Source: an uncultured Maribacter sp.
Lineage (GTDB): Bacteria; Bacteroidota; Bacteroidia; Flavobacteriales; Flavobacteriaceae
Direction of reading: 5' to 3'
Length of the DNA: 34,459 bases
Assembly (NCBI GenBank): GCA_938038975.1
Contig: CALHVP010000212.1
Location: 1-34,459 of the forward strand
Shown here in pieces: positions 7,755 through 15,889 of this stretch (positions are counted from its first letter, which is position 1; each line of letters begins with the position of its first letter). Made by a program: the position numbers and the translations under genes. Below the pieces are notes generated by a model. The model saw nothing but the letters and a program-made list of their open reading frames with translations. It made no database searches and had not been told where the DNA came from.

Positions 7755-7797
7755 CAAAATAAAGAGACAGTATTGACTTAAGAAATGATCTATATCA
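7755..7797 (-). promoter_or_regulatory. Crp/Fnr-like promoter, site 4
   Basis: The palindrome TGATCTATATCA (7786-7797) is 23 bp upstream of TTATTTTG (7762-7755) on the minus strand. The element keeps the TTTG half of the -7 consensus. It drives the lipoprotein / HtrA / LOG operon. No plus-strand -7 element is present at the mirror position. Confidence 0.65.
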
Positions 7798-7895
7798 TTC
7801 TAGGCATTAAGTAATAATAAATTCTTAGGATAGATAGTGATACATAAGACAAAATATCATTTAGCAGGCGGCTTTTCATAGTAGGTTCACTTCCT

Positions 7896-8345
7896 TTATC
7901 GTTTTTCGTAACGCCCAGTTTTTTTGGTCAGTTTAATCCTGTATAAGACGCCCTTCATTGCCTCAACATATTTTCCATGTGTATCAATCATCGCATGGCT
8001 CACGGTCATTTCCCCAGTTAGCAAAGGCATCACGCGATCAATAAGTTGTTGCATTCCTTTCTCTCGCTCTTCGGGCGTTTTAAGTTCCTCAAAGGTTCCC
8101 CACGCGATAACACTGCGCCAATTGCTCATATTCTCCATTACATCTACCTCGAAACAGACTTTGGGGTTCTTCCGCATCATATCAATCTTCATTCCCTCCC
8201 GTGTATGCCCGTAGACAAATTGACCATCATACGCATAGGTCATTGGCACAATGTAGGTGGTATTATTGGCATGGCAACCTATCCTGCCCACAACCTCGCG
8301 ATGTAGTACCGTTTCTATTTGATTTGCAGTTAAATCTCCCAACAT
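7896..8345 (-). CDS. Pyridoxamine 5'-phosphate oxidase-like FMN-binding split-barrel protein
   Basis: The 149-residue sequence follows the short PNPOx-like/NimA-type split barrel: 'VVGRIGCHANNTTYIVPMTYAYDGQFVYGHTREGMKIDMMRKNPKVCFEVD', then 'NWRSVIAWGTFEEL'. The 'GRIG', 'Y.VPM.Y.YDG..Y.H' and 'NP.VCFEVD' steps are typical of flavin-binding pocket strands. Family members bind FMN, F420 or haem and are often annotated as putative nitroreductases or nitroimidazole-resistance proteins. True PdxH is longer, so pyridoxal synthesis is unlikely. The gene is transcribed leftward from the two-way promoter it shares with the AhpD-like/FtsH operon. A redox or flavin role fits the stress context but is not shown. 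Confidence 0.85.
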   Translation of the reverse strand: MLGDLTANQIETVLHREVVGRIGCHANNTTYIVPMTYAYDGQFVYGHTREGMKIDMMRKNPKVCFEVDVMENMSNWRSVIAWGTFEELKTPEEREKGMQQLIDRVMPLLTGEMTVSHAMIDTHGKYVEAMKGVLYRIKLTKKTGRYEKR

Positions 8346-8489
8346 AGCTTAAAATATAAAAATTAACTAACCAACATAATTGATTACGTTCCAAGGGTTC
8401 TGCATACTGGTCTTACTACTTGCCAATTTGAACCAAAATAGGTTCAAAGAGCCAATGGTGAAATCTCACAGGCAGTTACCAGCATCCAT

Positions 8490-8563
8490 CAAAATAAAGA
8501 CGTAACCTATTCTTCCGGAATGATTTAAATCATTTTAGGATTGAACCACATAAAATACATTTG
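8490..8563. promoter_or_regulatory. Divergent Crp/Fnr-like promoter, site 5
   Basis: The perfect palindrome TGATTTAAATCA lies at 8521-8532. The rightward -7 element TACATTTG (8556-8563) is a full consensus match; the leftward TTATTTTG (8497-8490) is identical to that of site 4. Both start 23 bp from the palindrome. The site serves the AhpD-like/FtsH operon and the FMN-barrel gene. Confidence 0.8.
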
Positions 8564-8617
8564 AAATAACCATCATTGCAACAAACAAATGGCAATAAAA
8601 GGTAAAACAAGAATAGT

Positions 8618-8983
8618 ATGATACGTGAATATTCAAAAAGCTATAACGACCTAATGAGGGCCATGAAGCAATTGGGCACTCGTATACCCGATACAATGAA
8701 AGGTTTTACTAGCCTGCATCGGGCAAGCACAGCCAAGGGAGCACTTTCTAAAAAGACCAAAGAACTCATTGCCCTAGGGATTGCCATTGCTGTACGTTGT
8801 GATGGTTGTATCGCCTTTCACGTACATGATTCGCTTAAAGCCGGTGCAAGTTCTAAGGAAGTACTGGAAACGATCGGGGTAGCCGTAATGATGGGCGGTG
8901 GACCATCCGTGGTATATGGTTGTGAAGCCATGGAAGCGTTAAATCAATTTGCTGTATTAGAGAAGAATGAAGCAAACATATAA
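8618..8983 (+). CDS. AhpD-like carboxymuconolactone decarboxylase family protein
   Basis: This 121-residue protein has the AhpD/CMD core: 'KTKELIALGIAIAVRCDGCIAFHVHDSLKAGAS', with a CxxC pair (about C60 and C63) followed by a histidine three residues on. This is the redox-active motif of AhpD-type disulfide reductases, as opposed to true decarboxylases. The helix after it ('SKEVLETIGVAVMMGGGPSVVYG') is also standard. The likely role is peroxide or thiol redox chemistry in the cytoplasm; the partner is unknown. Its last 17 bp overlap the start of ftsH, so the two are translationally coupled. It is the first gene of an operon driven by the promoter at 8521-8563. Confidence 0.9.
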   Translation: MIREYSKSYNDLMRAMKQLGTRIPDTMKGFTSLHRASTAKGALSKKTKELIALGIAIAVRCDGCIAFHVHDSLKAGASSKEVLETIGVAVMMGGGPSVVYGCEAMEALNQFAVLEKNEANI

Positions 8984-10922
8984 TAAAAAACAGCCTAAAA
9001 TATCGGAAAAGCAAGATCCGAATCCACCTTCAGGCGGTTATAGGTTTAATTGGTTCTATTTTTTTCTTTTTGGATTTGTATTATGGCTTGCCATCTTTTC
9101 CAATTCAGCCACTGGTACCAAGGAAATAAACTGGACATTTTTACAAGATTCTCTTTTGGCACAAAGGAAAGTCAAAAAAATAGTGGTGGTAAACAAGGAG
9201 GTGGGCGAAATCTATACCATAAAAAAAGGCACAACATCTTTAGGAGAAACTGAGGATACCAAAAGCCTGTTCCAAATATCCGGTGGTCCAAATTATTTCA
9301 TAAATATTGGTTCCGTAGAAACATTTGAAGCCAAACTACAAAGAGCACAACTAGAATTTGCCTCAGAAGATCGAATCGATGTACACTATGAAAAACGCAC
9401 CGGTTTAATCAATATACTTTCTTGGCTCTTACCTTTTGCCCTTATCATTATTTTTTGGATGTATATCATACGCAGAATGGGTAGCGGTGGCACTGGGGGT
9501 AATCCGTTGTTCAATTTTGGAAAATCTACACCAAAATTATCAGAAAAAGGTGCCAAGATTGCAACTACCTTTCAAGATGTGGCAGGACTTAAAGAGGCGA
9601 AGATTGAAGTCATGGAAGTGGTCGATTTTTTAAAAAATCCCGAAACCTACACGAAACTAGGGGCAAAAATCCCAAAAGGTGTCATGTTGGTTGGCCCTCC
9701 CGGCACTGGAAAAACCCTTATAGCCAAAGCGGTAGCTGGCGAGGCGGGTGTTCCGTTTTTCTCTATATCTGGATCGGAGTTCGTAGAGATGTTTGTCGGT
9801 GTCGGCGCCTCTAGGGTTCGTGATCTTTTTAAAAAGGCCAAAGAGAAATCACCAAGCATTATTTTTATAGACGAAATCGATGCTGTTGGGCGTTCCCGTG
9901 GCAAGATCAATGCCTATCAGGCTAATGATGAACGTGAGAGTACCTTGAATCAATTACTTACTGAACTTGACGGATTTGGTCCAAATACAGGGGTGATCGT
10001 GCTTGCGGCTACTAATCGCCCCGATGTTCTCGACAAGGCTTTGCTGCGTCCGGGTAGGTTTGACCGCCATATTTATCTAGAACTTCCTACCAAAGTAGAA
10101 CGTAAAGAAATTTTTGACGTACATCTACGTCCCTTAAAACTTTCAAAAAATGTGGATGTGAATCTTTGGGCCAAACTAAGTCCTGGATTTTCAGGAGCCG
10201 ACATTGCCAATATCTGTAACGAGGCTGCCCTTATTGCGGCGCGGAAGAAAAAAGAGGAGGTAGAACATTCCGATTTTATAGAAGCACGAGACCGTATCAT
10301 TGGTGGAATGGAACGTAAGAGTAAAATCATTTCCCCAAAAGAAAAAAAAATAGTGGCCTATCATGAAGCAGGACATGCGGTGGTCAGTTGGCATCTAAAA
10401 AATGTGGATGCTTTAGTCAAAGTATCCATCATTCCCAGGGGAAAATCCCTAGGTGCCGCTTGGTACTTACCCGAGGAACGTCAGATCGTAACCAAAACTC
10501 AATTTTTAGATCAAATATGTGCTTCGTTAGGTGGTCGTGCCGCAGAGGAAATCATATTTGACGAAATATCATCGGGAGCATTGGATGATCTCGAAAAGGT
10601 AACGAAGCAGGCCTATACCATGGTGGCATTTTATGGGTTGGACAAAGAAATAGGTCCGATAAGCTATTATGATTCCTCAGGACAGAACGAGCGTATGTTA
10701 GGCAAACCCTATAGCGAAAAGATGGCAGAAATGATTGATAAAGAAGTACAAGAGCTGGTGCGCACGGCCTATGAGCGCGCCAAGAACTTGTTGATTGAAC
10801 ATAAAGCTCAAGTGGAAAAACTAGCAGAACTATTATTGATAAAAGAAGTCGTTGAATTAGAAGATCTTGAACAACTTCTAGGTAAAAGAAAAATGGAAGA
10901 TTTAATAGAACATTCAGTATAA
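8967..10922 (+). CDS. ftsH: ATP-dependent zinc metalloprotease FtsH
   Basis: This 651-residue protein has the complete FtsH layout. A membrane segment lies near residues 29-47 and a second near 150-168, with an extracytoplasmic domain between them. The AAA+ module has Walker A 'GPPGTGKT' (about 242), Walker B '[11 protein letters not shown]' and the second region of homology '[19 protein letters not shown]'. The M41 protease has zinc motif 'HEAGH' (about 466) and '[11 protein letters not shown]'. The hexameric membrane enzyme degrades damaged membrane proteins and short-lived regulators. A proline-rich N-terminal tail precedes the first membrane helix. It overlaps the AhpD-like gene and is followed 29 bp later by a small helical protein. 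Given this context it may be a second, stress-dedicated FtsH; that needs the rest of the genome to decide. Confidence 0.95.
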   Translation: MKQTYNKKQPKISEKQDPNPPSGGYRFNWFYFFLFGFVLWLAIFSNSATGTKEINWTFLQDSLLAQRKVKKIVVVNKEVGEIYTIKKGTTSLGETEDTKSLFQISGGPNYFINIGSVETFEAKLQRAQLEFASEDRIDVHYEKRTGLINILSWLLPFALIIIFWMYIIRRMGSGGTGGNPLFNFGKSTPKLSEKGAKIATTFQDVAGLKEAKIEVMEVVDFLKNPETYTKLGAKIPKGVMLVGPPGTGKTLIAKAVAGEAGVPFFSISGSEFVEMFVGVGASRVRDLFKKAKEKSPSIIFIDEIDAVGRSRGKINAYQANDERESTLNQLLTELDGFGPNTGVIVLAATNRPDVLDKALLRPGRFDRHIYLELPTKVERKEIFDVHLRPLKLSKNVDVNLWAKLSPGFSGADIANICNEAALIAARKKKEEVEHSDFIEARDRIIGGMERKSKIISPKEKKIVAYHEAGHAVVSWHLKNVDALVKVSIIPRGKSLGAAWYLPEERQIVTKTQFLDQICASLGGRAAEEIIFDEISSGALDDLEKVTKQAYTMVAFYGLDKEIGPISYYDSSGQNERMLGKPYSEKMAEMIDKEVQELVRTAYERAKNLLIEHKAQVEKLAELLLIKEVVELEDLEQLLGKRKMEDLIEHSV

Positions 10923-10951
10923 TATCGTGAACAGTTAAACAAGAATATGTT

Positions 10952-11344
10952 ATGGAAAAAGTAAGAGAAGTACTCTACAACAAGAATCTGCATTTTGAAC
11001 ACCAAATATGGCAGTCCGAACTTGCTTTTTGGGAAGATGAGCTAAAATCTTTCAACAACCGATTGAGCGAGCTCGTTACTCGTTGGACGAAAAAGGAGGT
11101 GCTTGTTCAACTGGAGCATTATCAAAATGAATTTATTCTTCACAATGGAATAATAGATAAACTAAAGGAAGAAATTGAAGCTCACGAGATACGGATAGCA
11201 GGCCAAACTCAAACAGGTCAGGATGCCCTCGATACCGTTATGACCAAAAAACATTTTAAGTTTCGTGATAAAATGGAAATCCAGCGACATATTTATGCTG
11301 ATTTAAAAAAAGAGTTCTTTCAATTTTTAACCAAGTATATGTAA
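10952..11344 (+). CDS. Helical hypothetical protein, paralogue of 20489-20899
   Basis: This 130-residue protein is mainly helical and charged, with no signal or membrane segment. 'IWQSELAFWEDELKSFNNRLSEL' followed by 'HYQNEFILHNGIIDKLKEEIEAHE' suggests an antiparallel helical bundle. It parallels the protein encoded at 20489-20899 ('EWLSTVAFWKDETRFFANLLNK', later 'LDIVHENLFDYLGDDIIAHE') in spacing of the aromatic W..FW.DE motif and the HE motif, so I regard the two as paralogues. I do not recognise a named family. It is third in the AhpD-like/ftsH operon, which suggests an accessory role for FtsH or for stress, an inference from position alone. Confidence 0.7.
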   Translation: MEKVREVLYNKNLHFEHQIWQSELAFWEDELKSFNNRLSELVTRWTKKEVLVQLEHYQNEFILHNGIIDKLKEEIEAHEIRIAGQTQTGQDALDTVMTKKHFKFRDKMEIQRHIYADLKKEFFQFLTKYM

Positions 11345-11432
11345 GCTATTCTAATTTTAGAGACTGCACTGTTCTTTGGTTTCTAATAGTCCCTCTGGAA
11401 TACTATAACCTTCCCTTGGATTCTATAACAAC

Positions 11433-11475
11433 TGATACAAGTCATTGTAGTGGTTGCGTTCTGGTATTATTTTTA
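11433..11475 (+). promoter_or_regulatory. Crp/Fnr-like promoter, site 6
   Basis: ACTGATACAAGTCATT holds TGATACAAGTCA at 11433-11444. Exactly 23 bp later is TATTTTTA (11468-11475), a TAnnTTTA -7 element. It drives the coiled-coil lipoprotein gene at 11502. Confidence 0.7.
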
Positions 11476-11501
11476 TTCCAATACATTAAAGAATAGAAAA
11501 T

Positions 11502-12002
11502 ATGAAAAGAAATAGCATATTCACAATAGTGTTAAGCCTTATATTATTTACCGGCTTCAACAGCTGTAAGGAACAAACAAAAAAGAAAACTGAAGTAGTA
11601 GAAGAAAATATTGAGGAAGCTACTGAGAACTTAGGCGAAGCCTCAAAGGTGGCCCGCAAAGAAATCCAAACTGAAATCGAGGCTGACTGGGAGAAATTTA
11701 GGAGTGAATCGGAAGTAGCGATTGACAATACAGAAACCGAAATCAAATCGTTACGTGAAAAAATTGCAAAAGCTAATGAAAAAGAGCGTAAAGAATTAAA
11801 TGACGGGCTTGATTCACTAGAGCAAAAAAGCAATACACTTAAAGAGCGATTGGCAGACCGAAGCAATGTATTAAAGGAAAACCTTATTGAATTTAACGAG
11901 ACAGCCAAAGAAAAACAAGAAAAATTCAAAAGGGAATTTCAACATGATATGAAGGAACTAAGTACTGCCTTAAAAAACCTCTTTGAAGATAATGTAGAGT
12001 AA
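11502..12002 (+). CDS. Coiled-coil lipoprotein
   Basis: The N-terminus MKRNSIFTIVLSLILFTGFNSC is a lipoprotein signal with the acceptor Cys about 22 ('GFNSC'). The remaining 145 residues are almost entirely charged and helical ('ENIEEATENLGEASKVARKEIQTEIEADWEKF', 'KSLREKIAKANEKERKELNDGLDSLEQK'), a long coiled coil. The repeated A/E-K pattern resembles stress-linked coiled-coil envelope proteins (apolipophorin-like or sll1863-like), but I cannot fix the family. It is probably anchored in the inner or outer membrane facing the periplasm. It has its own TGAY-N4-RTCA promoter and is followed by a decayed membrane-protein gene. Confidence 0.8.
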   Translation: MKRNSIFTIVLSLILFTGFNSCKEQTKKKTEVVEENIEEATENLGEASKVARKEIQTEIEADWEKFRSESEVAIDNTETEIKSLREKIAKANEKERKELNDGLDSLEQKSNTLKERLADRSNVLKENLIEFNETAKEKQEKFKREFQHDMKELSTALKNLFEDNVE

Positions 12003-12054
12003 GGGCTAAAGCTATGCTAAAGATATTTTATTCACATAGAACAAGAATAAAACA

Positions 12055-12581
12055 ATGTTAAATATGACTATTATTAGGGTTTCTTTACATTGGCCTTAGG
12101 TATTTGGATGTTAAGAACCAATTTGACGCGCTATGTTTTTCTCAGTATAATTTTTGGTGCTTCAATCTTATTTTTAGGACTTTTTTGGACCGCTTTATCC
12201 ATTTCTTCCGAAAGAATTTCCTCTAATTGGAATTGGTTATTTAGCATTGGGCTTGTAGAACTATTAATCTGCCTAGTACTCATCTTGTTTCCTTCCATAT
12301 CTCCCACAATATTGCCATTATACATAGGTTTTTGTTTGATTCTCGGAGGAATTATCGCGCTAGTTAACTCTCATCAACATAAATCATTAGGGGGTAGTGG
12401 TTGGATATGACTTTTAGTCTTCAAACTTTTTACAGCTCTATTTTCAATCCTTATGTTGGTCAATTCGCGTTTTGCTGATATTATTTTTATGACAGCTATA
12501 ATCTTAATTACTTTTGGGTTTCTTCGTGGTATGTTTGCTTTTAGTCTTAAAAAGATTAGCAAAAAGAACCTATGGAAATAA
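12055..12581 (+). pseudogene. Decayed HdeD/DUF308-like membrane protein gene
   Basis: From ATG 12055 the frame reads MLNMTIIRVSL, then loses register near 12088 and continues in another frame as 'LALGIWMLRTNLTRYVFLSIIFGASILFLGLFW'. At 12408-12410 an in-frame TGA interrupts the sequence after 'GGSGWI'. The same frame then goes on for 56 codons ('LLVFKLFTALFSILMLV...') to TAA at 12579-12581. Read through, the product would have about six short membrane helices in hairpin pairs, as in HdeD/DUF308 proteins, which are linked to acid stress in enterobacteria. Two lesions in different places argue for true decay. The 12090-12410 track ORF is only the middle part and starts at TTG. Confidence 0.6.
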
Positions 12582-12802
12582 TTCATCTACATTATTACAT
12601 AGGACATGTATCCTAACACCACTTACCGCAGAAAACAATTGATTCTTTATGCAATCGAATTACAAGACTTATAGCCTTACTAACGTTGGAATGCTTAATA
12701 ATAAACCAAAAAAACAATGCTAGTTCACAAAGCGAATAATGGTGTTTGTTGTATCCTTAGATTTTTTCCAAATAGAACTAAATGAGAATGCCAAAGGTAT
12801 AC

Positions 12803-12845
12803 TGATAAATATCATGTATTTACCTATTTGTCTTTGCTACATTTA
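12803..12845 (+). promoter_or_regulatory. Crp/Fnr-like promoter, site 7
   Basis: ACTGATAAATATCATG holds TGATAAATATCA (12803-12814). The -7 element TACATTTA (12838-12845) begins 23 bp after it. It drives the CheB-CheR fusion and kinase operon. A second perfect -7-like string, TAACTTTG (12848-12855), sits just downstream without a site at the right distance. The rest of 12582-12889 shows no gene. Confidence 0.7.
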
Positions 12846-12889
12846 ATTAACTTTGGTATAGTTTATCATAGGAATCCCAAAGCAGTATC

Positions 12890-15889
12890 ATGGCTATACA
12901 AAAAACAACGACAAAAAAGACTTTAAGCAAAAAAACGTCAAGCAAAAAGAAACCTTTGAAAAAGGTCCTTAGTTCAAAAAAGGAAGCAATTAAATTCTTG
13001 ATTGTTGGTATGGGCGCATCGGCAGGCGGATTGGAAGCTTTCAAAGAATTTTTTGAAGCCATGCCAGATACGCCTGGAATGGCCTTTGTATTGGTACAAC
13101 ATTTGGACCCCACGCATAAAAGTTTAATGGTTCCTCTTTTGAAAAACTATACCAAAATGACCGTCACACAGGTAAAGGATAATACCAAGGTAGTGCCGAA
13201 CCATGTATATGTCATTCCGCCAAATAAAGACATGGCAATTCTAAACGGCAAACTCCATTTAATGAATCCCATTGCAGCCAGGGGTTTTCGCAAACCTATT
13301 GATTTCTTTCTACGCTCATTAGCGGAGGATCAGACCGATAACGCGGTCGGCATCATTCTTTCGGGCACAGGCACGGAAGGTACATTGAGCTTAAAGGATA
13401 TTAAGGGCAACGGCGGACTCTCCATTGTTCAAGACCCCACCACTGCAAAATATGATGGTATGCCTAGAAGTGCTATAGCGGCTGGAGTAGAAGATTTTGT
13501 GCTTCCTGTTAAGGAGATGCCCGATATGCTTCTAAAATATTCAAAAAATCGTAAGTTCAAACCTGAAGAAAAACCTATTTCCATTGCAACCCCTATTGAA
13601 CAATTAGACAAAATATTTATTCTTTTACGTAATGAAACGGGATGTAACTTTAGCGATTATAAGAGTAGTACAGTCATCCGCAGGATAGAAAAACGGATGG
13701 CCCTTAATCAAATCGACAAACTTGAAAATTATATCAAACATCTACAAAAACAACGCGGAGAAGTCATAAGACTGTTTAAAGAACTACTGATAGGGGTTAC
13801 CAATTTTTTTAGGGACAAGGAAGCATTTGATATCTTAAAGGAAAAGGCCATTCCAGGGATTATCATTAACAAACAAGATGGCGACATTATTCGTATTTGG
13901 GTTGCTGGCTGCTCAACTGGTGAAGAGGCCTACTCAATCGCTATTCTTTTTGACGAGGCCATACGCAAGCAGACCAAGGCACTAAAAGTACAGATCTTTG
14001 CTTCTGATTTGGATGAAGGTGCCATTAACTTTGCCAGACAGGGTGTATATCCTGAAACTATTTCTACCGATGTAAGTGTAGAAAGGCTCTCCAGTTATTT
14101 TCAAGGAGAAACCAATAGCTATCGTATTAAAAAGGAAATACGTGATCAGATTATCTTCGCTGAGCATAACATCATCAAAGATCCGCCTTTCTCAAAACTA
14201 GATATGGTAAGTTGTCGCAACCTGTTAATCTATTTAAATGTAAAAACCCAACAAAAAGTGCTTTCCATTTTTCATTATGCGCTGAATCCAAAAGGTATCT
14301 TATTTTTAGGTAATTCGGAATCCTTGGGGGAATATGCTGGTTTGTTCGAGGTAGTGGAGAGAAAGCACAAAATTTTCAGGTTCAAGGATGTAAAACAGGC
14401 TAAAATGCCAGATATCGGTAACCTGTTTCAAGAGCGAATACCCTTAAAAATAGCAAATACTACACCGCATAAAAGAGAATGGCAGACAAGTCTTTCCGGG
14501 ATTACGGAAAAAATGCTGCTGGCCAATTATGCACCGGCCTGCACCATTGTTAACAACAAGGGAGATGCAGTTTATTTTTGGGGAAACACGGGCAAATACC
14601 TGCAACCATCTCCAGGCAAGGCCAATTTGAACATTATCGATATGGCACGCGAAGGGCTTAAGACTGACCTCCGTAGCCTCCTTACAAAAGGCCATAAAAG
14701 CAAAAAGATAGAAACACAAAAAAATATCAAGGTAAAGACCAACGGGAATGAACAACTGATCGATCTTAACATACGACCCATGGAGGACGTAGGACTTGAC
14801 GACTTATACTGGATGATCACTTTTGATGATATAGTAATGCTTCCGGAAAAGGTTACCAAAAAAAAAGCAATAAAAACCGTAGAGGACACCACGGAAATAT
14901 TTGCCTTAGAGCAAGAACTTGCCGCAACCAAAGAATACCTTAGATCCACCATAGAACAGTTGGAAATATCAAATGAAGAACTCAAATCCTCGAACGAGGA
15001 GCTCCAATCCAGTAATGAGGAATTGCAAAGTACTAACGAAGAAATGGAAACCTCTAAAGAAGAACTACAGAGCGTAAATGAAGAAATCGTTACCGTGAAC
15101 ACGGAGTTACAAGGAAAAATCGATGAACTCGCACAGGCTTATAATGATATGAACAACCTGTTGGCAAGTACAGAAATCGGGACCATTTTTCTTGATTCCG
15201 ATTTGAAGATAAAAAGGTTTACGCCCCCCATGCAAAAAATTATCAACCTTATTCAAACAGATGTGGGTCGGCCTATCGCAGACTTATCGTCCAACCTAAT
15301 TTACGATGGTATCGTACAAGACGCAAATACCGTATTGAATAAGCTGATTCCGATTCATAAATCTATTAAAAGTAATGAGGGTATCTGGTACCAGATGCAG
15401 ATTATGCCCTATCGTACCTCAGAAAATGTAATCCAAGGGGTGGTCATCACTTTTGTTGACATTACAGAAGAAAAGCAATTGACTGAGGAATTGGAAGATT
15501 TTAAGGCGAAATATGAACACCTACTGGAAATGACAAAGACCGTGGTGTATATGCAAGACAAAAACCTTAACTATACTAGCATGCCAAATATCCACCCAGA
15601 TTTTCAATTCAAGAAGATCATAGGAAAAACAGATGCCGATGTCTTTAATAAGGATGATGCCAAAAAATTGAATAACATTAAGACAAGAGTACTAAAAACA
15701 GGTGAACAAAAAAGAGAGACCATTTCATTAAACATAGCTGGGGAAAAACGCTTTTACGACCTTATGATACGGCCTGTAAAAGAAGACAATGAGATTGTTG
15801 GAATTGCATGTACCTCTGTAGATGTTACAGACCTTACCGTAGCCGAACTGGAATTAAAAAAGGTTAAAAAAGATAAAAATGGTCAATGA
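12890..15889 (+). CDS. CheB-CheR-PAS fusion protein
   Basis: This 999-residue protein opens with a Lys/Ser/Thr-rich tail (about 1-35). A CheB methylesterase domain follows: 'GMGASAGGLEAF' with the catalytic Ser, 'VLVQHLDPTHKSL', 'LSGTGTEG' (about 38-215). Then comes a CheR methyltransferase (about 240-490) with 'RIWVAGCSTGEEAYSIAILF' as SAM motif and 'FASDLDEGAINFARQGVYPE'. A heptad coiled coil ('SNEELKSSNEELQSSNEE', about 695-745) joins two PAS domains. Such fusions usually act outside chemotaxis, as sensory adaptation modules coupled to a histidine kinase; no receiver domain is attached to CheB. The gene overlaps the downstream kinase by 11 bp, so both are made together. The ligand is unknown. 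Confidence 0.93.
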   Translation: MAIQKTTTKKTLSKKTSSKKKPLKKVLSSKKEAIKFLIVGMGASAGGLEAFKEFFEAMPDTPGMAFVLVQHLDPTHKSLMVPLLKNYTKMTVTQVKDNTKVVPNHVYVIPPNKDMAILNGKLHLMNPIAARGFRKPIDFFLRSLAEDQTDNAVGIILSGTGTEGTLSLKDIKGNGGLSIVQDPTTAKYDGMPRSAIAAGVEDFVLPVKEMPDMLLKYSKNRKFKPEEKPISIATPIEQLDKIFILLRNETGCNFSDYKSSTVIRRIEKRMALNQIDKLENYIKHLQKQRGEVIRLFKELLIGVTNFFRDKEAFDILKEKAIPGIIINKQDGDIIRIWVAGCSTGEEAYSIAILFDEAIRKQTKALKVQIFASDLDEGAINFARQGVYPETISTDVSVERLSSYFQGETNSYRIKKEIRDQIIFAEHNIIKDPPFSKLDMVSCRNLLIYLNVKTQQKVLSIFHYALNPKGILFLGNSESLGEYAGLFEVVERKHKIFRFKDVKQAKMPDIGNLFQERIPLKIANTTPHKREWQTSLSGITEKMLLANYAPACTIVNNKGDAVYFWGNTGKYLQPSPGKANLNIIDMAREGLKTDLRSLLTKGHKSKKIETQKNIKVKTNGNEQLIDLNIRPMEDVGLDDLYWMITFDDIVMLPEKVTKKKAIKTVEDTTEIFALEQELAATKEYLRSTIEQLEISNEELKSSNEELQSSNEELQSTNEEMETSKEELQSVNEEIVTVNTELQGKIDELAQAYNDMNNLLASTEIGTIFLDSDLKIKRFTPPMQKIINLIQTDVGRPIADLSSNLIYDGIVQDANTVLNKLIPIHKSIKSNEGIWYQMQIMPYRTSENVIQGVVITFVDITEEKQLTEELEDFKAKYEHLLEMTKTVVYMQDKNLNYTSMPNIHPDFQFKKIIGKTDADVFNKDDAKKLNNIKTRVLKTGEQKRETISLNIAGEKRFYDLMIRPVKEDNEIVGIACTSVDVTDLTVAELELKKVKKDKNGQ

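Noticed and set aside
12890-12990. Lys/Ser/Thr-rich N-terminus of the CheB-CheR fusion as a separate repeat element
   Set aside because: It is a low-complexity tail in frame with the CheB domain; such tails are common in flavobacterial proteins.
14444-15102. Long minus-strand ORFs within the CheB-CheR fusion
   Set aside because: The Ser/Leu-rich products mirror the coiled-coil coding sequence on the other strand; no promoter or protein-like pattern.
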